From: JBLNCE01 sp050260415
Lineage (GTDB): Bacteria; Bacillota; UBA4882; JAAYXC01
Direction of reading: 5' to 3'
Length of the DNA stretch: 24,910 nucleotides
Assembly: GCA_050260415.1 (NCBI GenBank)
Contig: JBLNCE010000101.1
Coordinates: 1-24,910 of the forward strand
The notes under the pieces are model-generated. The model saw nothing but the letters and a program-made list of their open reading frames with translations. It ran no database searches and was not told where the DNA came from. Positions 16,970-22,915 of this stretch are shown in pieces. The stretch's first letter is position 1, and the number at the start of each line of letters is the position of its first letter. A program made the translations under genes and the position numbers.

Positions 16970-17587
16970 ATGCAAGCGAAAAGGATATTGCGCAGCGCAT
17001 TAATCGCGGCCGTCATGCTGACATGCGCGGTCATGCTGGCCAACGCCGCCCCGCAGCCGGCCCCGTCCGGGGACGCGTTGAAGTTCACCGCTACCAGCAG
17101 CGATGCCAGGACCTCGTCCAAGTACTGGTACTGGACGATTTCTACGGAGGCGTACACTTTCAAGAGCGGAGACTTTCTGGAATACGACGTGTATCTGGAA
17201 AGCGACAACCCGGGTCTGGGCGCGGTCGAGGTCTTCAACAGCGACGGCACATGGTTCCGCGACGAGGCGGACTGGAAGGATCAAGTCGGGCGCCGCGGAC
17301 ACCCGGGCACGGATATCGCCAACTATGCCTACAACAAATGGTATCATCGCAAGATGCGGGTTCCCGGCGGCATGATCGGCAAGACGTCGTCCGATTTCGA
17401 TCTGGCCGTGGAGTTCGCTTCCATTTCCAAAACCTATGTCGTATACTACGATAACATCGTCGTAACCAATAACGGCAAAGTCGTCCTGACGGTCTACGCC
17501 GACGGGCAGCCTGCCGTGAACCAATCCAGGGGCGGCCAGGACTACACCTGCCAGGTGGAAGTGGTCCCGATACCCGGCCAGAAGTAG
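16970..17587 (+). CDS. Secreted single-module protein, paralogue of the preceding lipoprotein
   Basis: The protein has 205 residues. Its signal peptide ends ANA|AP (about residue 26-27) with no lipobox, so it should be released or loosely attached, unlike its neighbour. Residues 36-200 form one module with the same landmarks: ALKFTATS, SGDFLEYDVYL, GLGAVEVFNSDGTWFR, HPGTDIANYAYNKWYHR, VPGGMIGKTSSDFDLAVEF, YYDNIVV. ATG 16970 follows AAGGGGGAA by 7 nt. It is the last gene of the carbohydrate region and is followed within 25 nt by a strong hairpin. No enzyme motif is visible; a soluble glycan-binding protein is the simplest reading. It most likely arose by duplication of a module of the upstream gene, or the reverse. 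Confidence 0.82.
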   Translation: MQAKRILRSALIAAVMLTCAVMLANAAPQPAPSGDALKFTATSSDARTSSKYWYWTISTEAYTFKSGDFLEYDVYLESDNPGLGAVEVFNSDGTWFRDEADWKDQVGRRGHPGTDIANYAYNKWYHRKMRVPGGMIGKTSSDFDLAVEFASISKTYVVYYDNIVVTNNGKVVLTVYADGQPAVNQSRGGQDYTCQVEVVPIPGQK

Positions 17588-17609
17588 GCGATCGTTGACC
17601 CCGGGCTCT

Positions 17610-17644
17610 GCGAAAGAACCTGCCGTCGCGGCAGGTTCTTTCGC
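17610..17644 (+). terminator. Strong hairpin terminator after the secreted module genes
   Basis: A perfect 16-bp stem (left arm GCGAAAGAACCTGCCG) closes on a TCG loop, 23 nt past the stop codon. The outer arm includes GAAAGAA/TTCTTTC, so the right arm supplies a short U-rich stretch; no long U-tract follows. It may work in both directions. Confidence 0.7.
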
Positions 17645-17704
17645 GCCATTGCCCTTGGTTTATTCCGGTTTTGCGCGCGGGACATCGGGCATCCCGCCGG
17701 GCGG

Positions 17705-17742
17705 CCCCATCCCCGCCCTTTCCCTGGAACATCGGGGGAAGG
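17705..17742. repeat. Dispersed palindrome-bearing repeat, copy 1 (diverged)
   Basis: It starts CCCCATCCCCG and ends GAACATCGGGGGAAGG. The last 16 bases are identical to those of the copy at 21329-21367, and the order of parts is the same. In this copy the left arm of the palindrome is degraded (CCCTTTCCCTG). It lies in non-coding DNA between converging genes. Confidence 0.6.
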
Positions 17743-17770
17743 AAAAAGAAAACCGTCCATGGTGGACGGT
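17742..17770 (-). terminator. Rho-independent terminator of the XRE regulator gene
   Basis: On the - strand, ACCGTCCA and TGGACGGT form an 8-bp stem with a CCA loop, followed directly by TTTTCTTTTT. It lies 27 nt past the regulator's stop codon, in the correct orientation. This is the classic hairpin plus U-tract. Confidence 0.85.
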
Positions 17771-17796
17771 CTCTAGACTGTTTTCCCGAGGCGGCC

Positions 17797-18204
17797 TCAA
17801 AAGGCGTCGGCATGCCCCCGCTCCATCCGGTCCAGTTGCTCGCGGGCCGCATCCAGGGCGCGGGCCAGAAAATCCTTGCCGGCCTGGCTGAGCTGCCTGC
17901 CGGTCAATTGCATCACCAGGGAACGCACGGGCTCGTTCTCATCCAGGGTGCGGCGGATGGCTTCATCGAGGGACGGGCGGGGATTGCTGCTGAGATACCC
18001 CAGGCGGCGCATGAGATCCTCGTGCGCCACGCCCAGATGGGGGGCCAGCTTGGCCAGGCTCTCCGGGGACGGGGTCGGGCGCGAGCCGCCCTCGATCCGC
18101 GAGATCTCCGAATGATTCAAACCGCTCATCCGCGCCAACTCGCGCTGGGAAAGGCCTTTTTGCAGGCGCAGGCGCCGCATGTACTGGCCGAAACTCTCGT
18201 CCAT
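17797..18204 (-). CDS. XRE-family helix-turn-helix transcriptional regulator
   Basis: The protein has 135 residues. Residues about 6-62 are a Cro/C1-type helix-turn-helix: YMRRLRLQKGLSQRELARMS, LNHSEISRIEGGSRPTPSPE, then LAKLAPHLGV. The remaining 70 residues are predicted helical and charged (LDEAIRRTLDENEPVRSL..., AREQLDRMERG), probably for dimerisation or signal sensing; I do not recognise that part. Start at 18204 has a strong GGGAGGAAGAGG site upstream on the - strand. It is transcribed away from nrdR, alone, with its own terminator. No toxin, phage or restriction gene lies beside it, so its target is unknown. A short palindrome 76 nt upstream of its start may be its own operator. Confidence 0.88.
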   Translation of the reverse strand: MDESFGQYMRRLRLQKGLSQRELARMSGLNHSEISRIEGGSRPTPSPESLAKLAPHLGVAHEDLMRRLGYLSSNPRPSLDEAIRRTLDENEPVRSLVMQLTGRQLSQAGKDFLARALDAAREQLDRMERGHADAF

Positions 18205-18279
18205 GTGCCATCCTCTTCCTCCCTTGGCGGGTCAGGAGCCGATACAAGACGGCCCCTCAACTTAGCTTAAACTCCGATT

Positions 18280-18292
18280 TCGAAGGCTTCGA
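18280..18292. promoter_or_regulatory. Palindrome upstream of the XRE gene, possible operator
   Basis: TCGAAG and CTTCGA flank one central base. XRE regulators often bind short palindromes ahead of their own gene. A single copy of this length is weak evidence. Confidence 0.25.
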
Positions 18293-18611
18293 TCTCTCAC
18301 CCGCGGATGTCCGGACAACTCATCTCCGCCCTTGGTCCGTTCTTAGGGCCATAGGTCCCTTCCGGGCGTAAAGCAAATCCTCAAAGCGCCCTCGGAATGA
18401 GTCGAGACATCGGCGGCGGACCGCCGCCGGGCCGCGACACTTAATTACTTCGGGCCGGGAGCCGTTTTTGGGGGAGGAGGTTTTGGCAATAAAGAAAAAA
18501 GGAATTTCTTCGCGCGGCAAGGAGGGGAGCGAAAAAGAGCCCCCTCAATCCCCCAGCGCATCCTAGGGCGGGTAGCGGGCAAGGGCCGGTCCGCAGCAGG
18601 CAAGAAAAGGG

Positions 18612-18640
18612 TCGACACGCTACGGATAGAAGGTTATAAT
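18612..18640 (+). promoter_or_regulatory. Sigma-A type promoter of the nrdR-nrdD operon
   Basis: The -35 box TCGACA (18612-18617, 5/6 match) and the -10 box TATAAT (18635-18640, perfect) are 17 nt apart. Transcription would start near 18647, giving a leader of about 25 nt before nrdR. This is the best promoter in the window. Confidence 0.8.
18617..18632 (+). promoter_or_regulatory. Candidate upstream NrdR box (degenerate)
   Basis: ACGCTACGGATAGAAG keeps the C-W-A ... A-T-W-G core positions of the NrdR-box consensus but is weak at the ends. It begins exactly 31 bp before the stronger box, within the 31-32 bp spacing known for tandem NrdR boxes, and it lies between the -35 and -10 boxes. Confidence 0.5.
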
Positions 18641-18647
18641 GTTCTTG

Positions 18648-18663
18648 CACCAATATGTAGTGG
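18648..18663 (+). promoter_or_regulatory. Candidate NrdR box over the transcription start of nrdR
   Basis: CACCAATATGTAGTGG fits the NrdR consensus acaCwAtATaTwGtgt at most positions, including the invariant core. It lies 7 nt past the -10 box and ends 9 nt before the nrdR start codon, so bound NrdR would block RNA polymerase. Confidence 0.7.
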
Positions 18664-18672
18664 CGGTGACGG

Positions 18673-19185
18673 ATGGTGCGCTGCCAGTTCTGCGGGTGGG
18701 CACAGAGCAAGGTTCTGGACACGAGGCCGACGGAGGGCGGGGTCGCCGTCCGCCGCCGGCGGGAATGCCCGCGTTGCGCCAGACGTTTCACCACCTTCGA
18801 GAGGGTGGAGGATTCCCCTCTTTTGGTGGTGAAGAAGGATGGACGGCGGGAGCCCTTCGAACGGGGCAAGATCCTGGCGGGAATCATGAAAGCCTGCGAA
18901 AAGCGGCCGATCCCCGTGGCGGTATTGGAGGAACTGGTGGACCGGATCGAGGCCGAGCTGCGACGCTCGGGCGAAGGGGAGACGTCGGCCGCGGCGATCG
19001 GCGAGCGCGTCATGGCCGCCCTGCGCGATCTGGATCCGGTGGCGTATGTGAGGTTCGCCTCGGTCTACCGGGAATTCAAGGATCTGGAGACTTTTCACCA
19101 AGAGCTTGAAGCCTTGCGCCGGCGGGAACCGGAGCCGAAGTGTTCGGGAGGAAGGAACGGATGGCCAAGATCGAGCGGGAATTGA
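18673..19185 (+). CDS. nrdR: Transcriptional repressor NrdR
   Basis: The protein has 170 residues. NrdR senses ATP/dATP and represses ribonucleotide reductase genes. The zinc ribbon is at residues 4-36: CQFC ... RRRRECPRCARRFTTFERVE. The ATP-cone is at about 49-139, beginning VVKKDGRREPFERGKIL and KACEKRP. Start is ATG 18673; the next codon is GTG (18676) and would give the more usual MRC beginning. Neither has a strong ribosome site. The typical length is about 150-155 residues; the extra C-terminal residues (after LEALRRRE) are read through the ribosome site and first codons of nrdD, with a 25-nt overlap. A promoter with two candidate NrdR boxes lies directly upstream, so autoregulation together with nrdD is likely. 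Confidence 0.96.
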   Translation: MVRCQFCGWAQSKVLDTRPTEGGVAVRRRRECPRCARRFTTFERVEDSPLLVVKKDGRREPFERGKILAGIMKACEKRPIPVAVLEELVDRIEAELRRSGEGETSAAAIGERVMAALRDLDPVAYVRFASVYREFKDLETFHQELEALRRREPEPKCSGGRNGWPRSSGN

Positions 19186-21269
19186 TACCGAAGGAGCAGG
19201 AGCGCGGCCCGGGTCGCGCCCAGATCCTCACCCTTCAGCCGTTGCAGCCGGTGGACCACGTCTTCAAATCCATCCGCAAGCGGGACGGACGGGTGGTGCC
19301 CTTCGACCGCGGCAAGATCGCGGCGGCCATCTTCAAGGCGGCCAAGGCGGTCGGCGGGGAGGACAGCCAGCTCGCCGAGGAATTGGCCGAGGCCGTGGTC
19401 AAGTACCTGGCCGCCAGGAAAAACGCGGGCATCCCCACGGTCGAGGAAGTGCAGGACGCGGTGGAAAAGGTCCTGATCGAGACGGGCCACGCCAAGACGG
19501 CAAAGGCCTACATCCTCTACCGCGACCGCCGCACGCGGCTGCGCGAGGCCAAATCCGAGCTGATGGACGTGGTCCAGGACATTCTCGTCGAGACCAGCCG
19601 GGAGAACGCGAACATCAGCAACTCCCCGTCCGCCAAGATGCTCCAGATCGCCTCGGCGGCCAGCAAGCGCTATTATCTCACGCGGCTCATCCCGGAGGAC
19701 ATCGCCCGCGCGCACCAGGAAGGCGACCTGCATATCCACGATCTGGATTTCTACGCCAAAACCTTGACCTGCGTGCAGATCCCCTTGGGGCGGCTCCTCC
19801 GGGAGGGATTTGACAACGGGCACGGCTACATCCGGCCGCCGAAACGGATCGGCTCCGCCGCCGCCCTGGCCTGCATCATCCTGCAGAGCTCGCAGAACGA
19901 TATGCACGGCGGGCAGTCGTTCGCCTTCTTCGACCGGGACATGGCCGAGTTCGTGGGGAACGCCGGGGAGGACGACGTCTACCAGGCGATGGAAGCCCTG
20001 GTCTATAACCTCAATTCCATGCACAGCCGGGCCGGCGCGCAAGTCCCCTTCAGCAGCCTCAACGTGGGGACGGATACCAGCCCCGAGGGGCGTCTGGTGA
20101 CCAGGGCGCTGCTTCTGGCCTATGAAAAAGGCCTCGGCCGGGGGGAGACGCCGATCTTTCCGAATATCATCTTCCGGGTCAAGCGGGGCGTGAACTTCAT
20201 GCCGGAAGATCCCAACTACGACCTGTTTCGTCTGGCGATGCGCGTCTCCGCCCAACGGCTCAACCCGACGTTCTCCTTCATGGACTCCTCCTTCAACAGC
20301 CCTTACGGTACCGAGGTCGGCTACATGGGCTGCCGGACCCGGGTCATCGCCAACCGGCACGGGGCCGAGGTCACCGAGGGCCGGGGCAATCTCTCGTTCA
20401 CCACGGTCAACCTGCCGCGGGTGGCCCTGCGGTCGGGAGGAGACCTCGAGGCGTTCTACGCCGGGCTCGACGCGGTGTTGGAACTGGCCGCGCGCCAGCT
20501 TTACCACCGTTATCGGATCCAGTCCCGTCTGCGGGTCAAGGACATGCCATTTCTCATGGGGCAACACCTCTATCTGGACGCGGAGAAACTCCGGCCGGAG
20601 GACGCAATCCTGCCCGCGATCAAGCACGGTACCCTTTCGATCGGCTTCATCGGCTTGGCTGAGGCGTTGATGGTCCTGACCGGGCGGCACCACGGGGAGA
20701 ACCCGGGCGCGCGCCAACTGGGCCTGGAGATAGTCGGTTTCATGCGGCGCAAGGTGGATCAACTGGCCGAGGAATACGACCTCAACTATACCCTGCTCGC
20801 CACCCCGGCCGAGGGGCTTTCGGGCCGGTTCGTCGCCCTCGACCGCAAAGTCTTCGGCCTGGTGCCGCACGTCACGGACAAGGAATACTACACCAACAGC
20901 TTTCATGTCCCGGTGGATTTCCAGATCGGTTCGGCCGAAAAGATCCAGATCGAGGGACCGTTCCATCGCCTGACCAACGCCGGACACATCAGCTACGTCG
21001 AGTTGTCCTCCCCGCCGGTGCACAACCTGGAGGCGTATGAAACACTCCTCCGGCACATGGCCGAATGCGACATGGGTTACGCCGGCATCAACTTTCCCAT
21101 CGACGAATGCCTGTCCTGCGCCCGGCGGGGTATCTTCGCCGAAGCGTGCCCGCATTGCGGTTCCTCGACCATCCGCCGCGTGCGGCGCATCACGGGGTAT
21201 CTCTCCACGGTGGACCGTTTCAACGACGCCAAGCGGGCCGAGCTGCGGGACCGCAGGACGCACGGGTGA
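19161..21269 (+). CDS. nrdD: Anaerobic ribonucleoside-triphosphate reductase, class III
   Basis: The protein has 702 residues and converts ribonucleotides to deoxyribonucleotides without oxygen, using a glycyl radical. An N-terminal ATP-cone (about 35-125, IRKRDGRVVPFDRGKI) provides allosteric control. The catalytic barrel includes HIHDLDFYAKTLTC, QSSQNDMHGGQS and GYMGCRTRV. The C-terminal zinc site (CLSC ... CPHC) is followed by RRITGYLSTVDRFN, with Gly679 as the radical site. Start ATG 19161 is served by GGAGGAAGGA inside the end of nrdR; an in-frame GTG at 19140 overlaps that site. It is translationally coupled to nrdR and followed by its activase after a 203-nt insert of repeat DNA. The presence of a class III enzyme implies anaerobic growth. 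Confidence 0.97.
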   Translation: MAKIERELIPKEQERGPGRAQILTLQPLQPVDHVFKSIRKRDGRVVPFDRGKIAAAIFKAAKAVGGEDSQLAEELAEAVVKYLAARKNAGIPTVEEVQDAVEKVLIETGHAKTAKAYILYRDRRTRLREAKSELMDVVQDILVETSRENANISNSPSAKMLQIASAASKRYYLTRLIPEDIARAHQEGDLHIHDLDFYAKTLTCVQIPLGRLLREGFDNGHGYIRPPKRIGSAAALACIILQSSQNDMHGGQSFAFFDRDMAEFVGNAGEDDVYQAMEALVYNLNSMHSRAGAQVPFSSLNVGTDTSPEGRLVTRALLLAYEKGLGRGETPIFPNIIFRVKRGVNFMPEDPNYDLFRLAMRVSAQRLNPTFSFMDSSFNSPYGTEVGYMGCRTRVIANRHGAEVTEGRGNLSFTTVNLPRVALRSGGDLEAFYAGLDAVLELAARQLYHRYRIQSRLRVKDMPFLMGQHLYLDAEKLRPEDAILPAIKHGTLSIGFIGLAEALMVLTGRHHGENPGARQLGLEIVGFMRRKVDQLAEEYDLNYTLLATPAEGLSGRFVALDRKVFGLVPHVTDKEYYTNSFHVPVDFQIGSAEKIQIEGPFHRLTNAGHISYVELSSPPVHNLEAYETLLRHMAECDMGYAGINFPIDECLSCARRGIFAEACPHCGSSTIRRVRRITGYLSTVDRFNDAKRAELRDRRTHG

Positions 21270-21283
21270 GGGGCGGGGACCAG

Positions 21284-21310
21284 CTGGTCGCTGGCCGCTC
21301 GTCGCTCGGG
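21284..21310 (+). repeat. Left arm of a 27-bp imperfect inverted repeat between nrdD and nrdG
   Basis: It begins CTGGTCGCTGG and ends CGTCGCTCGGG. It matches the reverse complement of 21511-21537 at 24 of 27 positions by hand alignment. It starts 14 nt after the nrdD stop codon. Confidence 0.7.
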
Positions 21311-21328
21311 GATGAGTGAGAAACCACC

Positions 21329-21367
21329 CCCCATCCCCGGCCCTTCCCCCCGAACATCGGGGGAAGG
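21329..21367. repeat. Dispersed palindrome-bearing repeat, copy 2 (near-perfect hairpin)
   Basis: It starts CCCCATCCCCGG. The right part forms a 12-pair stem (CCTTCCCCCCGA against TCGGGGGAAGG, one bulged C) on an ACA loop. It shares its last 16 bases with the copy at 17705-17742. It lies inside the 27-bp inverted repeats and could also weaken transcription from nrdD into nrdG. Confidence 0.65.
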
Positions 21368-21472
21368 GAGCGGAGAAGTGCCGGGGTCCGGGGGCCCCGG
21401 AAACCCTTGGCGGAAATCGCCCCCCGGCCCCCACGGGCATGAGCCTGATTCACCCAGAAGAGGCGATCATCT

Positions 21473-22054
21473 TTGGAAAGTAAAGGTCGCAAGGCCGCCG
21501 TTCCCCGTTTCCCGAGCGACGAACGACGAGCGACCAGTGGCGAGTCCCTCCTCCGCCTGGCGGGCGTGACCCGGGAGAGCGTGGTGGACGGGCCGGGCCT
21601 GCGGACGGTAATCTTCGTCCAGGGGTGTCCGCACCGGTGCCCGGGATGCCATAACCCCGAGACCTGGGATCAGGAAGGCGGATACGAGACGACCGTGGAC
21701 GAACTCTGGCGCGCCATCGAGGACGCGCCGCTGGCGCGCGGCGTCACGATCAGCGGCGGCGAGCCGTTCGCCCAGGCCGGCCCCCTCGCCTCCCTGGCCG
21801 AGCGGATCAAGGAGCGGGGATGGGATCTCTTCGTCTATTCGGGTTATACCTGGGAGGAGTTGGAAAAGCGCCGGACGGAAGACCCGGCCGTCGCGCGCCT
21901 GCTCGAGTTGGCCGATGTCCTGGTCGACGGCCCCTTCCGTCTCGCGGAACGAACGCTCGATCTGCCCTTTCGGGGCTCCCGCAACCAGCGCCTGATCGAC
22001 CTCCGCCGGACCGAGAGGGAGGGAAGGCCCGTTCCCTGGGATCCTTCATGGTAG
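21473..22054 (+). CDS. nrdG: Anaerobic ribonucleotide reductase activating protein (radical SAM)
   Basis: The frame gives 193 residues. NrdG makes the glycyl radical on NrdD by cleaving S-adenosylmethionine. The 4Fe-4S cluster motif is VQGCPHRCPGCHNPETW, with Cys52, Cys56 and Cys59, preceded by RESVVDGPGLR and followed by TISGGEPFAQ. The conserved part starts at LLRLAGVTRESVVDGPG (about residue 26). The residues before it are not family-like, and residues 13-22 are encoded by the right arm of the repeat element. TTG 21473 is the only plausible start with a loose purine site upstream (AGAAGAGG); GTG 21566 would remove the first strand of the fold. The true start is therefore uncertain. The end overlaps pgeF by 7 nt. 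Confidence 0.92.
   Translation: MESKGRKAAVPRFPSDERRATSGESLLRLAGVTRESVVDGPGLRTVIFVQGCPHRCPGCHNPETWDQEGGYETTVDELWRAIEDAPLARGVTISGGEPFAQAGPLASLAERIKERGWDLFVYSGYTWEELEKRRTEDPAVARLLELADVLVDGPFRLAERTLDLPFRGSRNQRLIDLRRTEREGRPVPWDPSW
21511..21537 (-). repeat. Right arm of the 27-bp inverted repeat, inside the nrdG frame
   Basis: It begins CCCGAGCGACG and ends GAGCGACCAG, the inverse of 21284-21310. It is translated as part of the unusual N-terminal extension of NrdG (FPSDERRATSG). The two arms are 200 nt apart. Confidence 0.7.
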
Positions 22055-22860
22055 ACCTCGCCGGCGACTGGATCCTCCTCGAACGGGGCGGCCAACGGAT
22101 CCTCCAGTGCCGGCCGCTCCTCGCTCTTTCCTGGCTGCGACACGGTTTCTCCCTGCGGACCGACACCGCCGGAAAGATCCAAAACATGGCCCTGCACGCC
22201 GGGGACGACCGTCAGGACGCCCCGGCGCGGCGGGGCGCCTTCCTGGCCGCGCTGGGCCTGGAGCCGGACGCGCTCGTGGCCGCGCAACAGGTGCACGGGA
22301 CGCGGGTCGCCGTGGTCGGCCCGGCCGCGCGGGGAGCGGGGGCGGCGGATTACGCCGCCGCGCTGCCGGAGACGGACGGCCTGGCCACCACGGAGCCGGG
22401 CCTGCCGCTCTCCGTATACTACGCCGACTGCGCGCCGCTCCTCCTGGCGGAGCCGGGCGTCCGGGCCGTGGCGGCGGTGCACGCCGGGTGGCGCGGGGCG
22501 GTATCCGGCATCGCCGCGCGGGCCGTGGAAACGATGGCCGTTTCCTTCGGCGCCGATCCGGCCCGAATACTGGCGGCGGTCGGCCCCTGCATCGGCCCGT
22601 GCTGCTACCGGGTGGGGCCCGAGGTGATCGCGGCCGTGCCGGAAAAAGCCCGCGGCCTCGTGGTACGGGAGGCCGTCGACAGCTTGTATCTGGATCTCCC
22701 CGGCCTGAACGCCTGGTACCTCTTGGCGGCCGGCGTACCCGCGTCGGGGATCTTCCGCTCCGGAGAATGCACGGGCTGCCATCCGGATCTGTATCACTCC
22801 CACCGGCGTCACGGGCCGGGGGCGGGGCGGATGATGGCCGCGATCGCCCGGGTAAATTAG
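22048..22860 (+). CDS. pgeF: Peptidoglycan editing factor / purine nucleoside phosphorylase, laccase-domain (YlmD/YfiH)
   Basis: The protein has 270 residues, the usual family length. The conserved zinc-binding and active-site motifs are all present: QVHGTRV, the YADCAPLLL cysteine, AVHAGWRGAVSGI, and the C-terminal CTGCHPDLYHSHRRHG ... GRMM. Members act on purine nucleosides, and E. coli YfiH removes wrongly inserted L-Ser from cell-wall precursors. ATG 22048 lies inside the last codons of nrdG (7-nt overlap), so it is translationally coupled; the far upstream in-frame ATG at 21820 would only translate nrdG out of frame. It stands first in the ylm-type cluster (ylmD, then yggS/ylmE, then sepF/ylmF). 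Which activity matters here is not determined. Confidence 0.94.
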   Translation: MVDLAGDWILLERGGQRILQCRPLLALSWLRHGFSLRTDTAGKIQNMALHAGDDRQDAPARRGAFLAALGLEPDALVAAQQVHGTRVAVVGPAARGAGAADYAAALPETDGLATTEPGLPLSVYYADCAPLLLAEPGVRAVAAVHAGWRGAVSGIAARAVETMAVSFGADPARILAAVGPCIGPCCYRVGPEVIAAVPEKARGLVVREAVDSLYLDLPGLNAWYLLAAGVPASGIFRSGECTGCHPDLYHSHRRHGPGAGRMMAAIARVN

Positions 22861-22915
22861 GAATGGCCGGCGGCGGAGGAAGGATCGCCCGGGCGCGGCG
22901 TAGAATCTACCCCTG

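Larger units (their letters stand above)
18205..18672. other. Divergent 468-nt spacer between the XRE gene and nrdR
   Basis: It holds a TCGAAG-G-CTTCGA palindrome (18280-18292), a 7-bp G+C hairpin with GGACC loop (18411-18429) and, at its nrdR end, the promoter and NrdR boxes listed separately. No open frame with gene-like composition and no RNA gene was recognised in the remaining approximately 300 nt. Confidence 0.5.

Noticed and set aside
18411..18429. G+C hairpin (7 bp, GGACC loop) in the XRE-nrdR spacer as a terminator
   Set aside because: No U-tract follows on either strand and no gene ends beside it; the arms are simple CGG repeats that could pair by chance.
19095..21440. Antisense open frame of 781 codons opposite nrdD
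   Set aside because: It mirrors a strongly supported gene in G+C-rich DNA; the translation is His/Gly/Arg/Val-rich and resembles no family.
21820..22047. N-terminal extension of pgeF from an in-frame ATG inside nrdG
   Set aside because: These residues are an out-of-frame reading of nrdG; the laccase-domain fold begins after ATG 22048, which overlaps the nrdG stop codon in the usual coupled manner.
22901..22906. TAGAAT as a -10 box just before the membrane protein gene
   Set aside because: No -35 box lies at the right distance, and the start codon would be only about 10 nt away.
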